From contig CAZBUJ010000004.1 in assembly GCA_964495075.1 (NCBI GenBank), positions 1 through 64,000 of the forward strand: 64,000 nucleotides of DNA, written 5' to 3'. A model generated the notes under the pieces. It saw nothing but the letters and a program-made list of their open reading frames with translations, searched no databases and was not told where the DNA came from. Numbering within the stretch: the first letter of the stretch is position 1; each line of letters opens with the position of its first letter. Origin of the DNA: JAFGJQ01 sp964495075. Lineage in GTDB: Bacteria > Planctomycetota > Phycisphaerae > UBA1845. The translations under genes were made by a program, and so were the position numbers. Positions 34,920-43,916 of this stretch are shown here, in pieces.

Positions 34920-36176
34920 TCAGTCGGCGTCTTCGTACCAGAGGTGCTGCCGGATCGTGTCGCGGCGCATCTCTCGGAGTCGCGCCCGCTCGGCGACCTT
35001 TTTCTTCGTCGCCTCATCGGTGTTCGCGTCCACCGGCGGATCCTCGGCGGACGGGAAGAATGCGCTGTAGGCGAACAGGCAGAAGTGCCCGTTGCTCTCC
35101 TCGGCCGTTCGCACGTGGCTGAGCAGGGCGTCCGGGGTGCGCAATTGCCAGGCGCCGATCCCTTGCACGACGCGGACGTTCTCCGGCGCGTGCGCCCAGT
35201 TCTCGATGCCCGCGCTGAATTCCCCCAGGTCAGTCTTGTAGTTCATCACGTAGGCGGTCTCGAGCCAGCCTTGCTTCGCCCAGTGCATGCTGTCGCGGAA
35301 GCGCTCTTTCTTCGACCGGGCCGGGTTTGTCCCCACGGAGGCCGTCAGCGGGATGCCGGGCCGGGTCGCCTGCACCATGTCGTGAATCTCGCGCACGAGG
35401 GTGGACACCTGGTCGGTCCGCCATTGATCCCAGTGCTCCGGGTCGTCGTCCGGGGCGAGGCCGGTGGCGGCCTTGTACAGGGCGAGCGTCCGTGCATCCC
35501 GCGGGTAGTCCGGAATGACTTCGCCGGCGACGACCGGCTCGTTGGGGAAGCGAATATAGTCGAGGTGCAGACCGTCGATCGGATACTTCTCCACGATCTC
35601 GCGGAAGACCTTGACCAGGTACGCCCGTACCTCGGGCAAGCACGGGTTCAGGCTGACGTACCATGCCCGGGTCCGGGTCCTGCCCTTCGAATCGGTCGCA
35701 GTATGGACGAGCGGCTGTCGGTGGCCGTCCTTGTCGTACCAGAACCACTCGGGATGCGTGCAATAGAGCTGCGTCGCATCGGCGGGCTTTTCAAGTCCGC
35801 GCCAGGCGGGCATCACGTTGACGTACGCCTCGAGGAGCATGCCGCGTTGGTGGGCTTCCTGGATGGCCACGGCCAGCGGGTCGTAGCCGGGATCCTGGAA
35901 GTCGAACTGCTCGGCCCACGGTTCGTAGCTGGAGGGATAGAAGGCCGTGCCGTTGCCGCGGACCTGGAAAAGAACGGTGTTCATGCCGAGCCAGTGGCAG
36001 TTTTCGATGATCTGGACGACGTCGTCCTGCGTTTTGTAGTCCATCCGCGTGACCCAGATCGCGCGGATGTGGTCGGGTCGTTTGAGCGGGGCCTGACACC
36101 CGGTGGCCGCCAGGGCGGCGAGGAGCAGAACGGTGCCGGTCAAGCTGCGCGGTGCGCGCCGACTGAGTCTGGACAT
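34920..36176 (-). CDS. GHL10/DigH-like peptidoglycan glycosyl hydrolase lipoprotein
   Basis: The 418-residue product has a lipoprotein signal ending A-T-G-C (about Cys25) and then a GHL10 (DUF187) TIM barrel: 'IRAIWVTRMDYKT' at the start, 'VLFQVRGNGTAFYPSSYEPW', 'YVSLNPCLPEVR' and 'IDGLHLDYIRFP', the family's hallmark strand, and a late 'TASVGTNP' and 'YVMNYKTD'. E. coli DigH (YddW) of this family cleaves stem-peptide-free glycan strands. The ATG at 36176 has GGAGGGT just upstream. It lies 64 bases downstream of the second SSS symporter on the same strand, suggesting an operon of importer plus hydrolase. Amidases in this locus would generate the denuded glycan that this family prefers. Confidence 0.83.
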   Translation of the reverse strand: MSRLSRRAPRSLTGTVLLLAALAATGCQAPLKRPDHIRAIWVTRMDYKTQDDVVQIIENCHWLGMNTVLFQVRGNGTAFYPSSYEPWAEQFDFQDPGYDPLAVAIQEAHQRGMLLEAYVNVMPAWRGLEKPADATQLYCTHPEWFWYDKDGHRQPLVHTATDSKGRTRTRAWYVSLNPCLPEVRAYLVKVFREIVEKYPIDGLHLDYIRFPNEPVVAGEVIPDYPRDARTLALYKAATGLAPDDDPEHWDQWRTDQVSTLVREIHDMVQATRPGIPLTASVGTNPARSKKERFRDSMHWAKQGWLETAYVMNYKTDLGEFSAGIENWAHAPENVRVVQGIGAWQLRTPDALLSHVRTAEESNGHFCLFAYSAFFPSAEDPPVDANTDEATKKKVAERARLREMRRDTIRQHLWYEDAD

Positions 36177-36240
36177 TGCGAAGACCCTCCGTGTGTTGAG
36201 CAGGACGCGGCCGGAATACGCGACGCCCGTTCCGAGTCCG

Positions 36241-38202
36241 TCAGGCGATGCCCGCCGTTTTTGTGTCGGTTTGGCGATGGGCCAACAGACAGCCGAATAC
36301 AAACGCGATCGCGCTGCCGATCGGCGCGTACCACGGCCAGGCGACGATTATGATTCGCACCGGATTCTCCGGATCGTCGGTTGGTTGCGTCCAGAAGCCG
36401 CGGTAATTGAGCCAGAGCATCAGGCCGATGCCGCACAGGAGGACGAATGTCTGTGGCCAGTCGCGAACCAGCAGGGCCACCACCCGTCGGCGCTGATCGC
36501 TCCAGTCCTCCAGGTCGGCCACGATCTGGGCCTCCCGTATGAGTTTCCAGATCCAGAGTGTCAATAGGATCACGGCAAATGCCCAGCAGACGCCGTGACT
36601 CCACCACTCGTGCCAGACGAGGGCGAACACCGTGACAACGGACAGCGGAGCCGACCACATGAACCCGCGGCCGTCGATCTTGAGGGGCAGGAACGCCAGG
36701 GCGAAGCCGGCCAGCAGAGCACCGCTGGTGTACCCCACCATGGCCAGGCCCAGGTCCAGGATCGATTTGTATTTCTCGGCGATGCCCCGTGCCAGGTACG
36801 CCATGCCGCACAACACGACGCCCCAGAACACCACCATGACCCGTCCGACGAACACCGACCGCCGGTCCTCGGCGGTGGCTTCGCCGTCTTCAGACATGGC
36901 CTCGATGTCGCCGCGGAGCTTGACGTCGATGCCTTGCCTGCGCAACTGCCATTCGCGCAGCGGATTATAAAACGCGGCCATCACCACCTGGCTCAGCGCG
37001 GTCAGAATCCCCATCAGGCTGGAGATCGCCGCCGCGAACACACCGGCGATAATCAGGCCTTTCAAGCCGAGTGGGATTCGCTCCAGGATGAAGATGGGGA
37101 AGATGCGGTCCGGCTTCTCCGTATACATCTCCAATGCCTCGCCGCGAAGCATCGGCATGTCCGGATGGCTCTCCATGGCGAGGAAGTCGGTCGGCATGTC
37201 GGCGGGCGGCGTCTGGCGGTAATAGGCGTACAAGCCGACGCCGACGAACATCACGGTAATCGTCACGATCTGGCCGATCTGGCTGCTGATGATCGCCCAC
37301 CGGGCGTCCCGTTGGTTCTTGCAGCAGAACATCCGCTGGGCGAGGAGCTGGTCGGTTCCGTAGGCGCCGAGGCCGCCCCACGTGCTGGCGATCGCCGCCG
37401 TCCAGATCGTGTACTGCCGGGCAGGGCTCAGGCTGAAGTCGAAGAACGTGAACTTGCCCCACGGACCGGACCGTTCCGCGTCCAATCCGACGCGGAAGAT
37501 CTCTCCGAAGCCACCGGGCAGATGGTACGCCACCGTGCCCAGGGCGACGACGGCGCCGAGCAGAAAGACAAGGAACAGGATGACGTCGGTCCAGATGACG
37601 GTGGTGATCCCGCCGATCAGGGTCCACCCCACCGAGACTGCCCCGATCAGGATCAACGCCCAGGCCAGTTGCGGGACGTGTGTTGACGATTCCAGGTACT
37701 TCAGTTGGTCACGAAGCACGACGATCACGACTTCGGCGGTGAGGTACACCCGCGCCGACTGGCCGAGGATCCCGCCCAGCGAGAAGAGCACGCTGGTCAT
37801 CGAGCGGACCCGCTCGCCCAACTGGTTGCCCATGTAGTCGTAGGGGCTGTAGATCTCGCGCTTGTAATAGGCGGGCACGAGCACGTATCCGACGATGATC
37901 CGCGCGAGGAACGAGCCGATCACGCCGAGCTGCAGGTATTTGAAATTGCCCTCCACATCAAGCTTGAAGACAATCGACGGGACGCTCACGAAGGTCAGGG
38001 CACTGATCTCGGTGGCGATGATCGAGCCGCTCACCGCGTACCAGGGAAGCTTGCGGCCCCCCAGGAAGAAGTCGCGGATCGACGCCTGGCGACCGGCCAG
38101 CTTGGCACCGAGGAAGGTGGTGAAGGCCAGGTAGCCGACCACCACCGCCCAGTCGATCCAGGTGAACTGCGAACTGAGCGTGGCGAGTAGTGAGCCGTCC
38201 AT
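36241..38202 (-). CDS. Sodium:solute symporter (SSS family), copy 2
   Basis: The 653-residue product has about 14 hydrophobic segments with SSS signatures: 'DFFLGGRKLPW', 'SIIATEISALTF', 'TLIGGITTVIWTDV' and 'FAAAISSLMGILTALSQ'. It is longer than copy 1 because of an extra loop of about 40 residues carrying 'TPPADMPTDFLAMESHPD' and a longer cytoplasmic loop rich in acidic residues. Both copies share 'QRMFCC' motifs. The ATG at 38202 has GGAGCAGGA upstream; the 74 in-frame codons before it look non-coding. Probably imports a glycan-derived sugar or acid; upstream partner of the DigH-like gene. Confidence 0.85.
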   Translation of the reverse strand: MDGSLLATLSSQFTWIDWAVVVGYLAFTTFLGAKLAGRQASIRDFFLGGRKLPWYAVSGSIIATEISALTFVSVPSIVFKLDVEGNFKYLQLGVIGSFLARIIVGYVLVPAYYKREIYSPYDYMGNQLGERVRSMTSVLFSLGGILGQSARVYLTAEVVIVVLRDQLKYLESSTHVPQLAWALILIGAVSVGWTLIGGITTVIWTDVILFLVFLLGAVVALGTVAYHLPGGFGEIFRVGLDAERSGPWGKFTFFDFSLSPARQYTIWTAAIASTWGGLGAYGTDQLLAQRMFCCKNQRDARWAIISSQIGQIVTITVMFVGVGLYAYYRQTPPADMPTDFLAMESHPDMPMLRGEALEMYTEKPDRIFPIFILERIPLGLKGLIIAGVFAAAISSLMGILTALSQVVMAAFYNPLREWQLRRQGIDVKLRGDIEAMSEDGEATAEDRRSVFVGRVMVVFWGVVLCGMAYLARGIAEKYKSILDLGLAMVGYTSGALLAGFALAFLPLKIDGRGFMWSAPLSVVTVFALVWHEWWSHGVCWAFAVILLTLWIWKLIREAQIVADLEDWSDQRRRVVALLVRDWPQTFVLLCGIGLMLWLNYRGFWTQPTDDPENPVRIIIVAWPWYAPIGSAIAFVFGCLLAHRQTDTKTAGIA

Positions 38203-38480
38203 TCCTGCTCCGCTGTGGTTGTGCTGGGGACCGGGTGCGTCCCGCGCCTGACGTTGCCGGCGCCCTTCCAGCGCGTGCGCCGAGCGTGCGAGTGTCCCAG
38301 AATCAACCGTCCCTTGCAAGCAGGCGTGGCGGAGAGAACGGCCGCGTCGGGTCGGAGACTCATTCCGGTATTCCCATCCGCCGGCGATCTGCGGTATGGT
38401 GGTACCATGGCTATGGTGTGACACTCACGTTCCCATCCGGCCTGTGAATTGTGTGGAGCGACTCGACCCCGGACGGAGCC

Positions 38481-39866
38481 ATGACGACCGACAGATTGCC
38501 ACGCAGCATCGGCATGTGGGGCGGGGCCGCGATCATGGTCGGCGTGATGATCGGGAGCGGGATCTTCCGGACACCGGTCAGTATCGCCAACGATATGGGT
38601 GATCCCCGGCTGATCCTCCTGCTGTGGGCCGCCGGGGGAGCCCTTTGCCTGCTCGGCGCCTTTACCTATGCCGAGCTGACCACCATGTTTCCCAAGTCGG
38701 GCGGGGTCTATGTCTTCCTGTACGAAGGGTTCGGACCGGTCGTCGCGTTTGTGTTCGGCTGGACGTACTTCCTCGTGACCCAACCGATGGCTCTCGGCGG
38801 GTTGGCCACGGTCTTCGCCGAACACCTCGTGGCCTTGCTCAAGAGCGACCCGGACACGCCGCTGATCGGCTTCACGACGGACCGTCCCGTGGTGCTGGCC
38901 GTCACGTGTGTGACCATTCTCGGCCTGACCGCCGTCAACGTCACCGGCATGAAACGGGGGGCGGGCATCGCCGTGGCCCTGACCGTCCTGAAGACGATCG
39001 CGCTGGCGGCGATCGTGGTGGCGGCGGCGGCGCTCATGAAGGGCGACAGCGCCAACTTCACGCCGTTGCCCAGCCCCAAGCCGTTTTGGGTTGCCCTCGC
39101 CCCTGCGATGGCCGCGATTCTGTGGACGTACGACGGCTGGAGCGATGTCTCCGCCGTGGCGGAGGAAGTGCGGCAGCCGCAGCGACGGATCCCGCAGATT
39201 TTCTTCGTCGGAACGGTCGGCATCACGCTGCTCTATTTGGCCGTCAACGCGGTCTATATCTGGCTGATCCCGTTGCCCGAGATGGCCCGGACGTTTACGG
39301 TCGCGCCCCTGGTCATGGAGAAGGTGATCGGGTCCGGCGGTGCGATCGTCGCCGCCGCCCTTATCATGCTGTCGGTGCTGGGGTGCACGCACGGGTCGAT
39401 CATCGTCGGGTCCCGCGTGGTGTTCGCCCAGGCCCGCGACCGGTTGCTTTTCGGCTTCCTGGGCCGCGTGAATCCGCGGTTCCAGACGCCGGCGATCGCC
39501 CTCTGGGGCCAGGCGCTCCTGGCGTGCACGGTCACGCTGTGGCTCAAGAGATTCGAGGCACTCATGGCGGGCTTCGTCCTGACCATGTGGATCTTCTACG
39601 GCCTGGGGGCGGCAGCGGTGATCGTGCTCCGCCTCCGCCGACCCGGCGCCGAGCGGCCGTACCGCTGCTGGGGGTATCCGGTGGTGCCGATCCTGTTTAT
39701 CCTGGCGGCGATCTTTATGACGGGGTTGGGGATCTACGACTCGGCTCTCCAGACTATTGTGTCCATGGCGGTGCTGCTGGCCGGTGTTCCCGCCTATTAT
39801 GTGTGGCGGCGGTTTTTTCGCCCAGTAGCGGCCCATCACGATTCATCGGTCATGACAGTTCAATGA
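38481..39866 (+). CDS. APC-family amino acid permease
   Basis: The 461-residue product has twelve hydrophobic segments and the APC/LAT hallmark 'MVGVMIGSGIF' in helix 1, 'GGALCLLGAFTYAELTTMFP' split over helix 2, and 'WTYDGWSDV' in helix 6. This pattern matches the SteT/LAT-like exchangers of neutral amino acids. GGAG lies seven bases before the ATG at 38481. Divergent from the second symporter and 10 bases upstream of the PHP-domain gene. It may import or exchange amino acids freed from stem peptides, such as Ala or Glu; this is inferred. Confidence 0.85.
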   Translation: MTTDRLPRSIGMWGGAAIMVGVMIGSGIFRTPVSIANDMGDPRLILLLWAAGGALCLLGAFTYAELTTMFPKSGGVYVFLYEGFGPVVAFVFGWTYFLVTQPMALGGLATVFAEHLVALLKSDPDTPLIGFTTDRPVVLAVTCVTILGLTAVNVTGMKRGAGIAVALTVLKTIALAAIVVAAAALMKGDSANFTPLPSPKPFWVALAPAMAAILWTYDGWSDVSAVAEEVRQPQRRIPQIFFVGTVGITLLYLAVNAVYIWLIPLPEMARTFTVAPLVMEKVIGSGGAIVAAALIMLSVLGCTHGSIIVGSRVVFAQARDRLLFGFLGRVNPRFQTPAIALWGQALLACTVTLWLKRFEALMAGFVLTMWIFYGLGAAAVIVLRLRRPGAERPYRCWGYPVVPILFILAAIFMTGLGIYDSALQTIVSMAVLLAGVPAYYVWRRFFRPVAAHHDSSVMTVQ

Positions 39867-39876
39867 AAGCATCGAG

Positions 39877-42399
39877 ATGATTAACCGATACCTTGAACCC
39901 GAAACTCCGGATGACGGCTGCACGCGCCGGCATGCCATCAAGACCTTCGCGGCCGTGGCCGGTGCGTACGTCGCTGGCACGTTGCCGGGGAGGGCCGGCG
40001 CCGGTCTGCCGTGGGATGAACGCCGCAGCGCGGCACTACTGGGTCCGGATGGAAGTCCGCCGGTCCTGGGCCCGAGGCACGCATACGGCGAAAGTGAGAG
40101 GCAGTCGGCCCCGACCCTTGTCTACGAGCCTGGCGCAGAACGGCTCTGGACCGCCTGGACCGGGCTGACCGGCGAAAGCGAACGGGTTTTGCTCCGCCCG
40201 TTCGCGATCACGGACGAGTCGTGGGGGTCGGTGATTCCGATCAGCGCGACCGATGCGGCCGGTTCGCCGATCGCCGGGCCGTCGGCCCTGGCGGTGGTGG
40301 ACGGGAGCGTCCTCGTGGTCTGGTCGCAACGCAGCGGGGGCGGCTGGGAAATAATGGTCCGATCCGTCGACGCGGCAAGCGGGCAGGCGGGGGAAATCCA
40401 TCGACTCGCCGGAGGCAAGGACGAGGCGGGGGTCCACTGGCGTCCTGACATCGCCGCGGCCGGCCCCGAAGCCCTCGTCGTCTGGCAGGCCCGGCTTACG
40501 GATGGGCGGTTCGGCGTGCTGGGCCAACGGGTCGGGCCCGACGCCGTGCCGTTGGGCGGGCGAATCGTGATCGCCGTGACGGCGGGCAAGGATTGCTGTC
40601 GGCCCGCCGTGGCGGCCTCTCCCGCCGGCGACTGCTGTGCCGTCGTGTTCGACCGGCAGGACGCACCGGGTACCCAGAATGTCTATCTCGCCATCGTCGA
40701 ATCGGGGACCGACAAGAGCACCCCGCCCATCCCGCCCATCCCGCCCATCCCCGTCTCCCGCCACCCGGCGTCGAATCTCACGCCGGCCGTGGCGTTCTCG
40801 CCCGACGGTCAATTCGTCTGGGTCGCTTGGCACTCCAACCGCCACGGCGACGACGGCTGGGACATCCCCCGCTGGTACCGGCTGGCGGCGTGCCGCGTGA
40901 GTGACATGTCGTGGCATGAACCCGTGGCCCCACCCGCCGGCCGCGATCTCGATCGGCGGGAGCAGGTCCAGGGATTCGAGCTCGTGCGCCTCGCGATTGC
41001 CCCGCACGGAACTGTCTGCGTGCTGGGACGTCCTTCCCACGGATTCTACGTGCAGCCCTACGCCGCCGGCGTGACCGAGGCGCCGCTCTACCGGTTGCCC
41101 AAGGACGGTTGGGGCGGTCGCGGCCGATTGCTGCACGGCGTGTTCGACGCCGCCGGCTCGCTCTGGTGCGCCCGCCGGGACCTCGGCACGAACGTCCTGG
41201 AACGGATCGGCGGGCTCGATGCGAACGACGGGCCGCCCGACCTGAAGGCGAACCGCGAACCCGGTGGCGGCTGCGTCGGCCGGTTGGCCGGCGTGGCGGA
41301 GCGGTACGCATGGCCGACGTGGGCGGGCGAGGAGAAGTCGGACGCCGCTGCCCCGGAGAACCTGAATCTCTACTTCGGTGACATCCATGGCCACTCGTGG
41401 CAGAGCGACGGCATGGGCGAGCCGGAGGAGTGCCACCTGCGGGCTCGCGACGTGCTGGGCGACGATTTCCACGTGCTCACCGATCACGACTACTTCGTGG
41501 GCAAGCGCATCGCCGACGGGCAGTGGGAGGAGCAGAAGGAGATCGTCGACCACTACCACGACCCGGGCCGGTTCGTCACGCTGTTCGGGCAGGAGTGGAC
41601 CACGCCGCGCACGACTCATCCCCGCGGCTACGGGCACTTCAACGTCTACACCGCGGACCGGCGAATCCCCCTCCTGGATCATCGCGACCCGCGCTACCGC
41701 ACGCTGGCCGGTCTGTACGCGAAGGTGCGTGAGCATGACGGGCTCGCCGTCCCGCACCATATCGGCTGGACCGGGATCCGGTGGTCCGAACTGGACCTGG
41801 AGGTGACCCCGTGCGTCGAGGTCTGCTCCGTCCACGGGGTGTTCGAGTACGAGGGCAACGAGCCGATCCGGCATCGGGGTGGCATTAAAGGGAGTTTCCT
41901 GCGAGACGGGCTGGCGGCTGGCCGGCGGGTCGGCGTTGTAGGCGGCTCCGATCAGCACGGCCTGATCTGGCACCACGGCGTGTGCTGGAAGCGTAACGCT
42001 TATCGGGCCGGGCTGACCGGCGTGTGGGCGCCGGAGCTGTCCCGCGCGGCGATCCTCGACGCGATACGCAAGCGACGAACGTTCGCCACCACGGGTGTGA
42101 AGCTCGACCTGCGATTCACCATCGACGGTCAGTTGATGGGCGGCGAAGTCCGGACCAACATGCCGCCGGTGGCCTCGGTGGACGTCGGGATTCCGGTCGC
42201 GGAGGGCAAGCTGGCGTGGCTCGATATCATTCGCGATGGGGCGGTCGTTCACCGCTACGGCGGCGAAGGGCAACACAGCCGCTACACGTTCACCGACGAG
42301 GCGCCGCGCAATCGCCCGGTTTCGTATTACTACTTGCGGGTAACACTGGAAGACAACAACATGGCCTGGTCCAGCCCGATCTGGGTGCTGCGGACGTGA
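39877..42399 (+). CDS. Tat-exported PHP-domain (DUF3604-like) metalloprotein
   Basis: The 840-residue product begins with a twin-arginine signal ('TRRHAIKTFAAVAGAYVAG'). Residues about 60-450 resemble a BNR/propeller-like domain with 'SPDGQFVWVAWHS' blades. Residues about 495-760 form a PHP-type metal-binding domain with FGDIHGHS (Asp502, His504, His506), 'VLTDHDYF', 'PHHIGW' and 'GGSDQHG', as in DUF3604 proteins. A short beta domain closes the protein. PHP domains are usually phosphoesterases. Ten bases separate it from the permease gene, so they are likely co-transcribed. Substrate unknown. The Pro-Pro-Ile repeat in the linker is encoded by a 9-base tandem repeat. Confidence 0.75.
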   Translation: MINRYLEPETPDDGCTRRHAIKTFAAVAGAYVAGTLPGRAGAGLPWDERRSAALLGPDGSPPVLGPRHAYGESERQSAPTLVYEPGAERLWTAWTGLTGESERVLLRPFAITDESWGSVIPISATDAAGSPIAGPSALAVVDGSVLVVWSQRSGGGWEIMVRSVDAASGQAGEIHRLAGGKDEAGVHWRPDIAAAGPEALVVWQARLTDGRFGVLGQRVGPDAVPLGGRIVIAVTAGKDCCRPAVAASPAGDCCAVVFDRQDAPGTQNVYLAIVESGTDKSTPPIPPIPPIPVSRHPASNLTPAVAFSPDGQFVWVAWHSNRHGDDGWDIPRWYRLAACRVSDMSWHEPVAPPAGRDLDRREQVQGFELVRLAIAPHGTVCVLGRPSHGFYVQPYAAGVTEAPLYRLPKDGWGGRGRLLHGVFDAAGSLWCARRDLGTNVLERIGGLDANDGPPDLKANREPGGGCVGRLAGVAERYAWPTWAGEEKSDAAAPENLNLYFGDIHGHSWQSDGMGEPEECHLRARDVLGDDFHVLTDHDYFVGKRIADGQWEEQKEIVDHYHDPGRFVTLFGQEWTTPRTTHPRGYGHFNVYTADRRIPLLDHRDPRYRTLAGLYAKVREHDGLAVPHHIGWTGIRWSELDLEVTPCVEVCSVHGVFEYEGNEPIRHRGGIKGSFLRDGLAAGRRVGVVGGSDQHGLIWHHGVCWKRNAYRAGLTGVWAPELSRAAILDAIRKRRTFATTGVKLDLRFTIDGQLMGGEVRTNMPPVASVDVGIPVAEGKLAWLDIIRDGAVVHRYGGEGQHSRYTFTDEAPRNRPVSYYYLRVTLEDNNMAWSSPIWVLRT
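40723..40749 (+). repeat. Three copies of a 9-base repeat encoding Pro-Pro-Ile
   Basis: CCGCCCATC occurs three times in a row within the PHP-domain gene and encodes a Pro-Pro-Ile linker. Such in-frame repeats can change copy number by slippage without breaking the frame. Confidence 0.85.
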
Positions 42400-42477
42400 T
42401 GCAGCGGCCTTCGGCCGAGACAGTTGAGAGGAGAAAGGCGAGCACGGCGACGCGAGGGTGGCGGGGAGCAGGCGGTG

Positions 42478-42494
42478 GGCGGGCAGAGCCCGCC
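42478..42494. terminator. Hairpin between convergent genes
   Basis: GGCGGGC, an AGA loop and GCCCGCC form a perfect 7-base stem between the PHP-domain gene and the convergent FAD-oxidoreductase gene. A small CGGCC/GGCCG stem lies about 65 bases earlier. No T tract follows, so termination is only a guess. Confidence 0.35.
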
Positions 42495-42536
42495 GGCACC
42501 AGGTCTGCACATGGAACGCGTACGGAGAGTGGGGAA

Positions 42537-43883
42537 CTACCCATCCCAGGATGCCACTTGCCTACAGATCAGGGCGGCGCTCACCTGGCGGACGTCGCCG
42601 TCGTGATGGGCCGCGCTGATCGCCGCCGCGCAACCGGCCGCCTCGCCGGTGGCGAAGCAGACGGGCATGACGCGGGTGGAGCCCTGGACCGCCCGGTCCG
42701 TGCTGATGCATCGACCGGCCACCAGCACGTTGCGGAGCCCCTTCGGAATCAGGCACCGGTAGGGGATCCCATGGGACTCGCCTGGTCCGTACTCGTGGAT
42801 CTTTGAACTCCAGTCGATCGGCTCGCCGGTGTGTCGTTCCCATTCCCGGCGCGACAAGTGGATGTCGATGTAGTAGCTGTTGCGAGCGATCTCGTCGTCG
42901 AATGCGCGGCGTGCGAGGTAGTCCTCGAGCGTCAGAACGTAGTCACCCACGATGCGGCGCGTCTCCCGGACGCCGATCTGCACGCCGCTGGAGACCAGGT
43001 AAGCGTTTTCGCAGCCGGGGCAATACTTGCGCATGAAATCCGTCAGGTGGCGGATGAGGCGACGGCCTTCGAGGTGGGCCCGCGAAAGCTGTTCGGCGTC
43101 TGTCCCGTCCACGTCGAAGACGTGGCTGAAGTTCAGGCCGATCGTGGTCGCGGACTGGTACGCGACGTTGGCGGCCTCTTCCGCGATGTTCAGATCGCCG
43201 TTTGCCTTCGCGGTAGCGATGACCTCTTTGAGGAGCAGGTTTTTCGCCCCGTCCGCGTAGAGGAACTCCTGAAACCGCGCGTTGTCGATTCCCGCCAGGA
43301 CGAAGCACATCGTCGCCGGTTGGAGCTCTCCGGTGTCCAGGTCGCCTTTTTCGTACGGTGCGCCGGCGGCGAACGCAACGTCCGCATCGCCCGTGCAGTC
43401 GACAAGTACGCGGGCGGGGACGCGGGTAAGGCCCGACTTGTCGTGCACGATGACATCCGTGACCCGCCCGTCCGCGTCCACGATCGCGTCAACGAACCGG
43501 GTGAGGAATCGGACCCGCGCCCCTGCCGCCGTGACCCGCGAATCGTAGATCACCTTGAGCCGCTCCGCGTCGATCGGCACCCAGTCGTAGGCGTCGGCCG
43601 GCACGTGCGGCATGCCCGCCTTCATCTCCTCCAGGATCGCCAGACCGACCCCTCGCACGATCGGCTGACGCTTGTCGGTGAACGGGCAGAAGGCGGGCAC
43701 CAGGGCCGCCGTCCCCATCCCGCCGAGAAACCCGAACTGTTCGAGGAGCAGGGTGCTCGCCCCGTCCCGCGCGGCTGCGATGGCCGCCGCGCAGCCCGCC
43801 GCGCCGCCGCCGACCACCACCACGTCGACCGGTGCTCCGGCCTCCAGGGTGGACCAGGCGTCTCGAAGGGCGGTGTTGACCAT
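42537..43883 (-). CDS. FAD-dependent oxidoreductase (GDP-rich, PF12831-like)
   Basis: The 448-residue product has a Rossmann dinucleotide-binding start 'VDVVVVGGGAAGCAAAIAAA' (GxGxxG at about residues 25-30), a 'GGMGTAALVP' FAD-contact segment, 'VLVDCTGDADVAFAAG' in the second FAD motif, and a C-terminal 'GLRNVLVAGRCISTDRAVQGSTRVMP'. This is the FAD-dependent oxidoreductase family often found beside glycan-degradation genes; substrates are unknown. GGGGGAA precedes the ATG. It lies 33 bases downstream of a TIM-barrel gene on the same strand. No signal peptide, so probably cytoplasmic. Confidence 0.8.
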   Translation of the reverse strand: MVNTALRDAWSTLEAGAPVDVVVVGGGAAGCAAAIAAARDGASTLLLEQFGFLGGMGTAALVPAFCPFTDKRQPIVRGVGLAILEEMKAGMPHVPADAYDWVPIDAERLKVIYDSRVTAAGARVRFLTRFVDAIVDADGRVTDVIVHDKSGLTRVPARVLVDCTGDADVAFAAGAPYEKGDLDTGELQPATMCFVLAGIDNARFQEFLYADGAKNLLLKEVIATAKANGDLNIAEEAANVAYQSATTIGLNFSHVFDVDGTDAEQLSRAHLEGRRLIRHLTDFMRKYCPGCENAYLVSSGVQIGVRETRRIVGDYVLTLEDYLARRAFDDEIARNSYYIDIHLSRREWERHTGEPIDWSSKIHEYGPGESHGIPYRCLIPKGLRNVLVAGRCISTDRAVQGSTRVMPVCFATGEAAGCAAAISAAHHDGDVRQVSAALICRQVASWDG

Positions 43884-43916
43884 GGCAGTTCCCCCTCGAT
43901 ACGGGGCCGCCGACCA

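Noticed and set aside
42400..42536. Long open frame crossing the PHP-domain stop into the FAD-oxidoreductase region
   Set aside because: It is antisense or out of frame to two well-supported genes and has Arg/Pro-rich translation typical of shadow frames.
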